A stretch of 64,000 nucleotides of DNA from UBA4738 sp002413305 (GTDB lineage: Bacteria > Actinomycetota > UBA4738): positions 1-64,000 of the forward strand of contig DAIUAM010000014.1 of the NCBI GenBank assembly GCA_036847185.1, read 5' to 3'. Position 1 is the stretch's first letter. Each line of letters opens with the position of its first letter. Shown in pieces: positions 15,435 through 23,878 of this stretch. The position numbers and the translations under genes are program-made. The notes under the pieces are model-generated. The model had not been told where the DNA came from and searched no databases. It was given only the letters and a program-made list of their open reading frames with translations.

Positions 15435-16799
15435 ATGGGCAAGGCCATCAATCTCGTCACCGACATCCCCGGGCCGCGTTCCGCGGCGATCCTCGAGCGG
15501 AAGAGCAGGGTGGTCGCCGATGCGCTCGACATCCACGTCCCGGCGGTGATCGATCGCGGCGACGGCGCGCGGATCACGGACGTGGACGGCAACACCATGC
15601 TCGATTTCTCCGGAGGACTGGGGTGTCAACTGGTCGGCTACTCCCACCCGAAGGTGGTCGAGGCCGTCCGGAAGCAGGCCGCGAGGGTCTCCCACACAGA
15701 CTTCTCGGTCATCCCGTACGAGTCCTACGTCGAGCTCGCCGAGCGGCTGATCGCGGCAACCGGCGCGGGTGACCGGAAGGCAGCGTTCTTCAATGCGGGG
15801 GCCGAAGCGGTCGAGAACGCGGTGAAGTTCGCCCGCGCCGCCACCGGCCGGCCGGCGGTGGTGGCCTTCGAGGGTGGCTTCCACGGCCGGACCCTCCTCA
15901 CCATGACCCTCACCAGCCGGTACAAGCCCTACAAGAGCGGCTTCGGACCGTTCGCCCCGGAGGTGTACCGGCTGCCGTACGCGTACCCCTACCGCAGCGT
16001 GGACCCCTCGCGTTCCGCGCAGCTCGCACTGGACGGCATCGAGCGCGCGTTCGCCACGATGATCGATCCGGCGTCGGTCGCCTGCGCGATCGTCGAGCCG
16101 ATCCAGGGGGAGGGCGGCTTCGTCGTCCCGCCGGCCGAGTTCCTCCGCGGGCTCCAGCGCATCTGCCGGCAGCGCGGCATCCTCGTGGTCGCGGACGAGA
16201 TCCAGAGCGGCTGCGGCCGGACGGGAGCATTCCTCGCATCGGAGACCTTCGACTTCGAACCCGACATCGTGCTGCTGGCCAAGGCCCTGGCGGCCGGGTA
16301 TCCGCTGTCCGCGGTGATCGGTCCGCGGGAGGTCATGGACGCACCCGGGCCGTCGGCGATCGGCGGCACGTACGTGGGGAACCCGGTGGCGTGTGCGGCC
16401 GGCAACGCCGTCATGCAGGTCATCGAGGAGGAGGGGCTCCTCGAACGCGCCGAACAGGTCGGCAAGACGCTGAAGACGCGTTGGGAGGAGTTCGCGGCCG
16501 AGACTCCCCAGATCGGCGAGGTGCGGGGTGTCGGCGCCATGGTGGGGGTCGAGTTCGTCTCGGATCGCGCGACGAAGGAGCCCAACGAGGCGTTCCTCGG
16601 GGCGGTGGTCGGCGGGGCCATGAAGCGCGGCCTGATCACCGTCAGCTGTGGCGCCTACCACAACGTGCTACGCCACCTCATCCCGCTGGTCATCACGGAC
16701 GAGGAGCTCGACGAAGGGCTGGACATCCTGGGCGAAGCGGTTGTCGAGGCGCGGGAGGGACAAGGGCGGACCGGCACGCTCCTATCAGAGGGAGCGTAG
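15435..16799 (+). CDS. gabT: Class III aminotransferase (4-aminobutyrate transaminase-like)
   Basis: 454 aa, ATG 15435 after GAGGAGG. PLP enzyme that moves an amino group from an omega-amino acid to an oxo acid. Visible are the substrate-pocket GGLGCQLVGYSHPKVVEAV, FFNAGAEAVENAVKFARAATGR, AIVEPIQGEGGF, VVADEIQSGCGRTG (the Asp that binds the PLP nitrogen is in this stretch) and the PLP lysine in LLAKALAAGYPLSAV. Length and layout fit GabT; a transaminase for other omega-amino acids is possible. It is divergent from the TetR/pump operon and its upstream region contains their palindromes. Confidence 0.85.
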   Translation: MGKAINLVTDIPGPRSAAILERKSRVVADALDIHVPAVIDRGDGARITDVDGNTMLDFSGGLGCQLVGYSHPKVVEAVRKQAARVSHTDFSVIPYESYVELAERLIAATGAGDRKAAFFNAGAEAVENAVKFARAATGRPAVVAFEGGFHGRTLLTMTLTSRYKPYKSGFGPFAPEVYRLPYAYPYRSVDPSRSAQLALDGIERAFATMIDPASVACAIVEPIQGEGGFVVPPAEFLRGLQRICRQRGILVVADEIQSGCGRTGAFLASETFDFEPDIVLLAKALAAGYPLSAVIGPREVMDAPGPSAIGGTYVGNPVACAAGNAVMQVIEEEGLLERAEQVGKTLKTRWEEFAAETPQIGEVRGVGAMVGVEFVSDRATKEPNEAFLGAVVGGAMKRGLITVSCGAYHNVLRHLIPLVITDEELDEGLDILGEAVVEAREGQGRTGTLLSEGA

Positions 16800-16824
16800 T
16801 GCGCCCGCCCGGTATGACCCTCCT

Positions 16825-18696
16825 TCATACGGAGCCCACTACCCAGACCGTGGTCGTCGTGAGCGCGATCGCGTCCACCGAGATCGGCATCGGATAGCCG
16901 CGCCCGCGCTGATCGAACCCGCCGCCGGGATCCAACGACCGGATCGATCTGCCCGTTCCCACCCAGAGAGCTGCGGCATCCCCTGCCGCCCCTGAGCCCG
17001 CGCTGAACGGGATGTCGTTCGTGGGCGGGGTTGCCGAGGGATCGACCCGAGTGGCACCTCCTGACCGGACCACCCACAGGGCGTTGCCGGCCACCACGAG
17101 GGTGTTCCCACCGATGACCTTGGTGTGGCTCTCGGTGGGACTGAGGCTGGCCGGATCGAGCCGGTAGACCGTGTCGGTCCCTTCGCGCCCCAGCCATACG
17201 GCGCCGGCCCCGACTGCGATGTCCAAGCGATCCTCGCCGTAGTCGAAGACACTTCGGGTCACGACGGCGAGACGCCGAGGGTCGATGCGAAGCACGATCT
17301 GTTGATCCCGCCCTTCGTCGGAATAGCGGGTCGCGGTCGCCCACACCGAGCCCTCGCCCACGGCGAGAGCGATGACGCTGTCAGCGCGCGCCGGGATCCA
17401 CCGGACGCGCCCAGAGGCCGAGTCCACCTGCGCGATCCCGCCGCCCATCCCGACCCAGGCGGAACCGAAACCCACGACCACGTTGGTGAGGTCGTCCGGA
17501 AACGGCTTGCGGAGGAGCCTCGCGTCGGAAGGGGTGAACCTGACGAGTTCGTGGTCGCCGCGGATCCAGACCACACCCGGACCGACGGCAACGTCGTCCG
17601 AGGCCGGGACCCGGAAGGCGTGCGTGACGTTCCCAGTCGATCGGTTCACCTCCACGAGCAGGTCGACCGGCTGGCCGGATGCTGCCCACGTGGCCGAACC
17701 GACCACGACGGCGGCAAGCAGCGCTCCCGCGACCACGACCCTGCCGGGCCTCCGACCCGCGGTCCTCGGCCTGCGCCGGTCGCGAGTCACGAGTACCCCG
17801 GCGATCGCGGCGGGGGCGAGGGCGGCGAGCGCCAGGAAAGGACCCACGCGCAAGCCGGAGTCGAGGCCGCCGACGAGCTTGCTCCCATGCACGAGCGAGG
17901 CCACCGCGCCGCCGCCCACGGAGAGGCCGAAGAAGGCGAGGGCGCCGAGACGGGCCCACCGCGGCGCGCCGAAGATCAGGTGGCCCAGGGCGACGGCCAC
18001 GAGGATCGACGCCGCGATGAGCATCGCCACGGCCGGGATCAGCTGCACCTCCAGCCCGGTGGTCGTTCCGCCGCCCCGCAGTCCCCACCACGGGAGGGCC
18101 AGCGCCGCGATGACGGCCGACGCCGCGGACAGGGTCGCGAGGTCCGCCGTGGCCGGCCGCCGGACGAGCGGCGTCGGCTTCAATCCCACGTCGATCCGCT
18201 CCCGGTCCAGCCGGCGCAGGGCGTCGAGGAACTGATCGACGTCGCGCTCCCATCGCTCGTCGCTGATCGGACGGAAGTTGAGTCGGGTCAGGTCGCGAAG
18301 GTCTCGCGGGAGCCGCTCCCGCGCCGGAACGGTCGCGCCCCCCATGAGGATCGGGATGACCCAGTCGCCCGACCCCAGTGCGAGGCGGATCTCCCTCCGG
18401 ACGTAATCGCCCCGCTGGCCGAGGCGGGCCCGGCCTGCGTCGTCCCTGGTGTCGAGCCAGTCGGGGCCGACGAGGACGAGGACGAAATCCGACTGGTGGA
18501 TGGCCCGTTTCAACTTCCGAGGGAAGTTGGCGCCCGGTTCGATGGTATCGACGTCCATGAAGACGCTGTCCGCGCCGAAGGACTTCACCAGTGCGTCGTA
18601 CAGGGCGTGGGCGCGATCCGACGAATCGGACCTTCGGTAGCTGATGAAGATCCGAGGCTGTGGCTCCGTCTTTGGCGCTCCAGCCACCGTGCCCAC
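16825..18696 (-). CDS. TIR domain-transmembrane-beta-propeller protein
   Basis: 623 aa. Residues 15-160 form a TIR domain: IFISYRRSD, DSVFMDVDTIEPGANFP, FVLVLVGPDWLD and YVRREIRLAL, in which Glu102 is at the position of the catalytic Glu of NAD-cleaving TIR domains. About five hydrophobic segments follow (roughly 187-207, 217-240, 249-269, 284-304, 319-339). The C-terminal 280 residues hold repeated beta-blade-like units such as VNRSTGNVTHAF and GSVWATATRY and LDPASLSP, a PQQ/NHL-type propeller, probably extracellular given an odd number of helices. The layout suggests a surface sensor with an intracellular NADase or scaffold. It converges on the aminotransferase gene. A defence role is inference only. 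Confidence 0.85.
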   Translation of the reverse strand: MGTVAGAPKTEPQPRIFISYRRSDSSDRAHALYDALVKSFGADSVFMDVDTIEPGANFPRKLKRAIHQSDFVLVLVGPDWLDTRDDAGRARLGQRGDYVRREIRLALGSGDWVIPILMGGATVPARERLPRDLRDLTRLNFRPISDERWERDVDQFLDALRRLDRERIDVGLKPTPLVRRPATADLATLSAASAVIAALALPWWGLRGGGTTTGLEVQLIPAVAMLIAASILVAVALGHLIFGAPRWARLGALAFFGLSVGGGAVASLVHGSKLVGGLDSGLRVGPFLALAALAPAAIAGVLVTRDRRRPRTAGRRPGRVVVAGALLAAVVVGSATWAASGQPVDLLVEVNRSTGNVTHAFRVPASDDVAVGPGVVWIRGDHELVRFTPSDARLLRKPFPDDLTNVVVGFGSAWVGMGGGIAQVDSASGRVRWIPARADSVIALAVGEGSVWATATRYSDEGRDQQIVLRIDPRRLAVVTRSVFDYGEDRLDIAVGAGAVWLGREGTDTVYRLDPASLSPTESHTKVIGGNTLVVAGNALWVVRSGGATRVDPSATPPTNDIPFSAGSGAAGDAAALWVGTGRSIRSLDPGGGFDQRGRGYPMPISVDAIALTTTTVWVVGSV

Positions 18697-18878
18697 CCCC
18701 TTCGCCTACTGTGCCAACCTCGCGGTGGCGTGGCAAGTGCGTCCGGCCCGCGCATGTTCCTCGGTCGATGCCCAGGGCTCGGCGCCCCCCGTGCCTTTGG
18801 CGGGCACAACCGGGGGGCACTAGCATCCTCGTATCGTCGCGAGATCGAACCGCCCAGCCGTCCAGGAGGCATGAAGCG

Positions 18879-19847
18879 ATGACCGAACGTGTGACCCGTC
18901 CCAGGCGCTCAAGCCTGTCCGTCCCCGGCTCCAGCCCGAAGATGCTCTCGAAGGCGCCCGGCCTGCCCGCGGACGAGGTGTTCATGGACCTCGAGGACTC
19001 CGTGGCCCCCGGGGCGAAGGAGGAGGCCCGAGGCAACATCGTCCAGGCGCTGAAGGAAGGCGACTGGACCGGCAAGACCGTCGTGGTCCGCGTGAACGGC
19101 GTCTCCACGAAGTGGTGCTACCGGGACGTCATCGAGGTGGTCGAGAACGCGTGGCAGTTCCTGGACTGCCTGATGATCCCCAAGGTCGAATACGCGAGCG
19201 ACGTCCAGTTCGTCTCGACCCTCCTCGACCAGATCGAGGAGACGCTGGGTATCGACAAGCGGATCGGCCTGGAGGTCCAGGTCGAGACGGCCACGGGGAT
19301 CACGAACATCGACGCGATCGCCTCGGCCAGCGCGCGGACCGAGGACCTCATCTTCGGGCCGGCCGACATGAGCGCGTCCCTCGGGCTGCCCTCGCTCACC
19401 GCCGGCCTCCCCATGCCTGGGTATCCCGGGGATCATTGGCACTACATCCTGGAGCGCATCCTGGTGGCCGCCCGCAACCAGGGCCTGCAGGTCATCGACG
19501 GGCCCTTCCTGGTCATCAAGGACCTCGACACGTTCCGGGAGATGGCCATGCGGGCCCGGGCCCTCGGCTACGACGGCAAGTGGGCCCTGCACCCCGGCCA
19601 GATCGACGTCCTCAACGAGGTCTTCACGCCCACCCAGGAGGAATTCGACAAGGCCGAAGCGATCCTGGAGGCGTACGCGCACGCGTCCGGCGTCGAGCTG
19701 ACCGGGGCGCTCATGTTCGGCGCAGAGATGATCGACGAGGCCAGCCGCAAGATGGCCGAACAGTTCGCCATGCGGGGCCGGGCGGCCGGGCTCATCCGGC
19801 AGAAGAAGCTCGAAGACTTCACGGCACCGAAGACGGAAGGGGCGTGA
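18879..19847 (+). CDS. HpcH/HpaI-family CoA-ester lyase (CitE-like)
   Basis: 322 aa, ATG 18879 after AGGAGG. A 4-codon ATG-AAG-CGA-TGA reading frame at 18871-18882 overlaps its start. HpcH/HpaI aldolase fold with LSVPGSSPKM, EVFMDLEDSVAPGAKEEAR, the metal-binding Glu in EVQVETATGI and LIFGPADMSASLG. Relatives cleave (methyl)malyl- or citramalyl-CoA or condense glyoxylate with acyl-CoA. Longer C-terminal part KWALHPGQIDVLNEVFTP is typical of the CitE-like lyases. It overlaps the following acyl-CoA dehydrogenase and lies in a group with MaoC, as in the Mycobacterium citE-MaoC-fadE19 locus. Confidence 0.85.
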   Translation: MTERVTRPRRSSLSVPGSSPKMLSKAPGLPADEVFMDLEDSVAPGAKEEARGNIVQALKEGDWTGKTVVVRVNGVSTKWCYRDVIEVVENAWQFLDCLMIPKVEYASDVQFVSTLLDQIEETLGIDKRIGLEVQVETATGITNIDAIASASARTEDLIFGPADMSASLGLPSLTAGLPMPGYPGDHWHYILERILVAARNQGLQVIDGPFLVIKDLDTFREMAMRARALGYDGKWALHPGQIDVLNEVFTPTQEEFDKAEAILEAYAHASGVELTGALMFGAEMIDEASRKMAEQFAMRGRAAGLIRQKKLEDFTAPKTEGA

Positions 19848-21046
19848 GGGCGGTGGCCGCCGCGTCGGACTCCGGCCTGGTCCAGCTCTCCGAGGAGCAG
19901 CGAGAGATCGTCGGTGCGGTCCGGGAGTTCGTCGAGGACCAGGTCATCCCCGTCGCCGACGAGCTCGAGCACCGGGACGAGTTTCCGGACAAGATCGTCC
20001 AGCAGATGCGGGAGATGGGGTTGTTCGGCCTGACGGTGCCGGAGGAGTACGGAGGTGCCGGGCTGGACCTCATGACGTATGCGCTGGTCGGCGTGGAGCT
20101 GTCGCGGGGGTGGATGTCGCTGTCCGGCATCATGAACACCCACTTCATGGCCATCTACCTGCTGAAGAAGTACGGGAGCGACGAACAGAAGCAGCGGTGG
20201 CTCCCGAGGATGGCCACCGGCGAGCTCCGCGCCGCACTCAGCATGTCCGAGCCCGGTGCCGGCTCCGACGTCCAGTCCATCCAGTGCAAGGCCGCGAAGG
20301 CAGGCGACCACTACGTGGTCAACGGCCAGAAGATGTGGGTGACGAACGGCCTTCGGGCCGGGCTGGTCGTCCTGCTGTGCAAGACCGACCCGGAAGCCAA
20401 GCCGGCCTACAAGGGCATGTCGATCCTGTACGTCGAGAAGGACCCCGAGGAACGGAGGTTCGAAGGCATCACCATCCCCCCGAACATCGAGAAGATGGGC
20501 TACCACGGGGTGGAGACCACCGAGCTGCTCTTCGAGGACCATCGGGTCCCGGCCGCCAACCTCCTCGGCGAGGAGGGCAAGGGGTTCGGTTACATCATGG
20601 ACGGGATCGAGGTCGGCCGGGTCAATGTGAGCGCCCGGGCGGTCGGGCTGGCCACCCGGGCCTTCGAAGAAGCGATCGGGTACGCCCAGGAGCGCCAGGC
20701 GTTCGGCAAGCCCATCGCCCAGCACCAGATGATCCAGGAGAAGCTGGCGGAGATGGGCACCAAGCTCGAAGCCGCCAAGCTCATGCTGATGCAGGCTGCG
20801 AAGAAGAAGTCGGCGGGGGAGCGGAGCGACCTCGAAGCCGGGATGGCGAAGTTCTTCTGCACTGAGGCCTGCCACGAGATCGTCACCGAAGCGCTCCGGA
20901 TCCACGGTGGCTACGGGTATTCGACGGAGTACACGATCGAGCGGCTGTACCGTGACGCCCCATTCCTGCTGATCGGTGAGGGGACCAGCGAGATCCAGAA
21001 GCTGGTCATCGCCCGGCAGTTGCTGGAGCGCTACCACCGCTCGTGA
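19844..21046 (+). CDS. Acyl-CoA dehydrogenase
   Basis: 400 aa from GTG 19844, overlapping the lyase stop (GTGA); GTG 19853 is an alternative. FAD enzyme that introduces the alpha-beta double bond in an acyl-CoA. Visible are LTVPEEYGGAGLD, SMSEPGAGSDVQSI, VNGQKMWVTNG, the catalytic Glu in LLIGEGTSEIQK and RIHGGYGYSTEYTIERLYRD. It resembles short/branched-chain dehydrogenases (FadE19/IBD type), in line with the carboxylase, MaoC and lyase genes. The C-terminus overlaps the next gene by 4 nt. Substrate inference: isovaleryl- or 2-methylacyl-CoA. Confidence 0.9.
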   Translation: MRAVAAASDSGLVQLSEEQREIVGAVREFVEDQVIPVADELEHRDEFPDKIVQQMREMGLFGLTVPEEYGGAGLDLMTYALVGVELSRGWMSLSGIMNTHFMAIYLLKKYGSDEQKQRWLPRMATGELRAALSMSEPGAGSDVQSIQCKAAKAGDHYVVNGQKMWVTNGLRAGLVVLLCKTDPEAKPAYKGMSILYVEKDPEERRFEGITIPPNIEKMGYHGVETTELLFEDHRVPAANLLGEEGKGFGYIMDGIEVGRVNVSARAVGLATRAFEEAIGYAQERQAFGKPIAQHQMIQEKLAEMGTKLEAAKLMLMQAAKKKSAGERSDLEAGMAKFFCTEACHEIVTEALRIHGGYGYSTEYTIERLYRDAPFLLIGEGTSEIQKLVIARQLLERYHRS

Positions 21047-21717
21047 GCCGACAGTCGCTGGTCGCGCTGCGGGAGGAATGCGACGCCCTGACCCGTGATG
21101 TCCTTTACCTGCCCGAGGAAGCGTTCGGCAAGCCCACCCGCCTGCCGGCGTGGAACGTGAAGGAGCTGTTCGGCCACATCCACCGGTCGATCAACGACCG
21201 CATCAACTCCGCCTTGGAGGGCCCGTCGCCGGAGGCGCCGGAGGTGGATTCGGTCACGTACTTCCGGAGCTACGACCCCGCCACCGACTCGCAAGACGTT
21301 GCCGACCGGGCCAAGGGGGTCGCGGCGGGATTCGCCACCGGGCACGAGCTGGCATTGGCGTGGGCCGATGCCTGGCCGCGAACGCTGGCCCGTGCCGGCG
21401 GAGCGGACCCCGCGCTGGTGATCGTCACCTTCGGCCCGGCGATCGCGTTCGAGGAGTACCTGAAGACGCGCGTCCTGGAGGTCACCGTTCACCGCATGGA
21501 TCTCGAACATGCTCTGGGCCGCAAGGGCTGGGGAACCGACGAGGCCATCTCCATCGTGGACGACATCCTCGTCGGCCTGCTCGGCGAACAGCCGCCGTCG
21601 AACCTCGACTGGGACGCGATCGAATTCATCGACACCGGGACCGGCCGCCGCCCGCTCTCGGACGGCGAACGGCGGATGCTCGGTCCCCTGGCGAGCCGCT
21701 TCCCGCTGCTGGCCTGA
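21043..21717 (+). CDS. DinB/maleylpyruvate isomerase N-terminal domain protein
   Basis: 224 aa, GTG 21043 overlapping the dehydrogenase stop (GTGA). It carries the metal-dependent four-helix bundle of mycothiol-dependent enzymes (MDMPI_N): LPAWNVKELFGHIHRSIND and LEVTVHRMDLEHALG hold the three His ligands. Related proteins isomerise or transfer with mycothiol, although many have unknown function. Its place at the end of the CoA-ester operon suggests either thiol-dependent detoxification or a simple positional link. The mycothiol link fits the SigR/RsrA pair at the left of the window. Confidence 0.75.
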   Translation: MSRQSLVALREECDALTRDVLYLPEEAFGKPTRLPAWNVKELFGHIHRSINDRINSALEGPSPEAPEVDSVTYFRSYDPATDSQDVADRAKGVAAGFATGHELALAWADAWPRTLARAGGADPALVIVTFGPAIAFEEYLKTRVLEVTVHRMDLEHALGRKGWGTDEAISIVDDILVGLLGEQPPSNLDWDAIEFIDTGTGRRPLSDGERRMLGPLASRFPLLA

Positions 21718-21747
21718 CCCGGTCCGGGGTAGAGCCGGCCGCTCCGG

Positions 21748-22299
21748 TCAGGCCGTCGTCAACGAGAAGTCATCCACGACGAACGAGGTCTGCAACGATG
21801 CGTCCTCCGTTCCCACCAGGGAGATCCGAACCGTCTGTCCGAGGAACGCGGTCACGGTGAACGTGTGCTTCGAATAGCCGGCCTTGGCGGTGAGGTTCGA
21901 GTAGGTGGCCAGCGTCTTCAGCACCGCGCCGTTCGCGTCAAGCACCTGGACCTTCAGTGTGTCGTGAGCGGTCGAGCCGGCGTCGCCCGTGTCCACGTGG
22001 AGGTAGAACGACAGTGAGGCCGACGTCCCGGACGGGATCGAGATCGGCTGGGAGAGACGATCCACGTGGGAAAAGCCGTAGCCGTCGAGCCAGGCGTCCC
22101 ATGTTCCCGCGTGCGGCGGCTCGGCGGGGTCGTCGCTCACGACGTACGGGTCCGCAGTCCATGGCGCCGCCGTTCCCGTCTCGAACCCCGGGTTCTGGAC
22201 CAGGTTGGGAGGTGCGGTGCCGACGGTGAGATGGATCGTCCGGGTGTGGGTGTGGCCGCCGCCCGTCGACCTCGCCGTCAGCGTGTAGGTGCCGGGCAC
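21748..22299 (-). CDS. C-terminal part of frameshifted secreted protein
   Basis: 183 aa in the reading frame downstream of the break described in the next entry. It begins in an immunoglobulin-like tail (GTYTLTARSTGGGHTHTRTIHLTV) and continues as a jelly-roll-like domain with LVQNPGFETGTAAPWTADPYVVSDD and YGFSHVDRLSQPISIPSG, a carbohydrate-binding-like architecture, ending VVDDFSLTTA. The natural protein is very probably 21748-23564 read as one chain. A 1-nt deletion near 22330-22340 separates the two halves. Confidence 0.7.
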   Translation of the reverse strand: MPGTYTLTARSTGGGHTHTRTIHLTVGTAPPNLVQNPGFETGTAAPWTADPYVVSDDPAEPPHAGTWDAWLDGYGFSHVDRLSQPISIPSGTSASLSFYLHVDTGDAGSTAHDTLKVQVLDANGAVLKTLATYSNLTAKAGYSKHTFTVTAFLGQTVRISLVGTEDASLQTSFVVDDFSLTTA

Positions 22300-23564
22300 C
22301 GTCGCGGAGCCGACGACGAGGGTGAGTGACGACCGCCGGATCCAGGTGCCGGGATCGGGTTCTTGGAGAAGGTCCCAGTGGTCCCCGACGGCAGGCCGGA
22401 GACCGAGAGCAGGATCGAGGCGTTGAACCCGCCCGTGACCGCCGTCGTGAGCTGGACCACCCCCGAAGCGCCGAGCGCGACGGCCAGCGAGGTCGGCGAG
22501 GCGGTCAGCGTGAAGTCCGGAGACGAACCTCCCACGATCGCGTGCGACACCTCACAGCCGCCCGCGCCGCCGTTGAAGTCGTTGGCCCAGGTGGACTGCA
22601 CCGCGAAGGTCCCCGTGGTCAGGGTGATGTTCTGCGACGCGCCCTGGCCGGAGGAGATCCACGCGCACTTATCCCCGTTCTCCGCCCCGGCCGAGTCGGT
22701 CCACCCGCCGGCCGGGTTCTGGTCGGTGATGGTCTCAGCGTACTCGTGGCCTCCCACGATGGTCAGCCCGTCGAGGGTGCCCGGGGAGTTCACGAAGCCC
22801 TGCCCGCAGCTCGACCCCACGTCGAGCAGGTAGGGCATATTCGTGTAGGCCAGGTCGCCGTTGCCCGAGGTCGTGTAATCGTGCCAGGCGCAGAACCCGC
22901 CGGTCTTGTAGTTGTCCGGGTTCGACCCTTTGGGAGAGGTGATGACGTACTCGGCGTTGCGGTTGGCCGTCGCGGTCGTGTTGCCGAAGTGGGTCGAGGC
23001 GGCCACGGCTTCCGCCGCGATCTGGGCCTGGGAGGCGGTGGCGGGGGAGGCGGCAGCGTTGTCGTACCACACCCCAGCCAACGCTCCGCCGGTGGGGTAG
23101 CCGACCTGCGCCGAGCCGGAGGGACAGGAGGTCGAACCGGTCGCCACGCCCTGGCAGTACTGGGTCATGACCCCGTCCCACAGTTCGCCACCCGTGCCCA
23201 GGCCCTTGAAGAAGGCCTGCTGGTCTGGGGCGTATCCCGCCGAGTCGTTGGTGAACACCGTGTACCCGCTCCCGTTGGTGGAGGCGGTGCCCCACTGGGT
23301 GCCCCAGTACACGACGTAGACCTTGGGGGTGCCCGTGGTCACTCCGATGCCGTCTATCCCGCCCCCGTAGGCCAGCTGCCCCGAGCTTGTCGGGGGCGTT
23401 CGAACCGGACCTTCGATCCCCAGCTGCGGGACCAGCCCGAACCGGCCATGCGGCCGAGCCTCGCCGGCCCGGCCCACTCCATGATCCGCTGCCGCCGCGG
23501 CCGGCCGGGCGAGCGCCAGACCCACCAGGACCGCACCGAGCGCGAAATGTGCGATGCGTCGCAC
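22278..23564 (-). CDS. Secreted HEYAE-type putative protease, N-terminal part (frameshifted)
   Basis: GTG start at 23564 after GAGGGAGG, signal peptide (about 25 residues, RRIAHFALGAVLVGLALARPAAA). The mature region has YVVYWGTQWGT, a Cys pair, and GGHEYAETITDQNPAGGWTDSAGAENGDKCAW, a conserved block with His-Glu-x-x-Glu that looks like a metal-binding protease centre. Frame A ends in a Pro/Ser-rich tail that does not continue the domain; frame B continues with SLTLVVGSATVPGTYTLTA, so the true chain crosses a one-base deletion near 22335. Members of this secreted family occur in soil actinobacteria and acidobacteria. It could be a sequencing error or a real lesion. Confidence 0.65.
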   Translation of the reverse strand: MRRIAHFALGAVLVGLALARPAAAAADHGVGRAGEARPHGRFGLVPQLGIEGPVRTPPTSSGQLAYGGGIDGIGVTTGTPKVYVVYWGTQWGTASTNGSGYTVFTNDSAGYAPDQQAFFKGLGTGGELWDGVMTQYCQGVATGSTSCPSGSAQVGYPTGGALAGVWYDNAAASPATASQAQIAAEAVAASTHFGNTTATANRNAEYVITSPKGSNPDNYKTGGFCAWHDYTTSGNGDLAYTNMPYLLDVGSSCGQGFVNSPGTLDGLTIVGGHEYAETITDQNPAGGWTDSAGAENGDKCAWISSGQGASQNITLTTGTFAVQSTWANDFNGGAGGCEVSHAIVGGSSPDFTLTASPTSLAVALGASGVVQLTTAVTGGFNASILLSVSGLPSGTTGTFSKNPIPAPGSGGRHSPSSSAPRRCPAPTR

Positions 23565-23878
23565 GGTTCCCTCCCTCTGCCATGCTCCTGGAGCCCCCAT
23601 GTGAGCCCGGCCGGCGACGGCCCCCGATCGCCTCGTCGCCGTTCGCGGAGCCGGCCGGACGGGAGAGGGTCCGTCGCGGCGCAGGCTCATATCCGACCGG
23701 CCGCAGCCGGCCAGACGGGGAGGGACGAACGGCGATGTGCCGAGCGGCTCGAAGGATAGCGGGGGGTAGTGACATCGAAACGAACGCCCCGCTAGGCCTG
23801 GGGGGCACAAGGGGTTGCCGGCCGGCGCCCGTTCAGCCAGCATCCCTGTGGGACTCGAAGGAAGGGAGACACGAACCG
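23565..23878. other. 314-nt intergenic region with candidate folded RNA
   Basis: Divergent gap between the secreted protease (minus) and the MaoC gene (plus). No gene is convincing here. Strand-symmetric pairing exists: ATGTGAGCC (23599-23607) with GGCTCATAT (23684-23692), GGCGACG (23613-23619) with CGTCGCC (23634-23640), and GACGG (23658-23662) with CCGTC (23671-23675). Together they could form a three-way junction. The SD GAAGGGAG before ATG 23879 marks the right end. I recognise no known riboswitch. Confidence 0.35.

Noticed and set aside
16812..16830. GTATGA/TCATAC hairpin as terminator between convergent genes
   Set aside because: Short 6-bp stem without T tract that overlaps the TIR-gene stop; too weak to claim.
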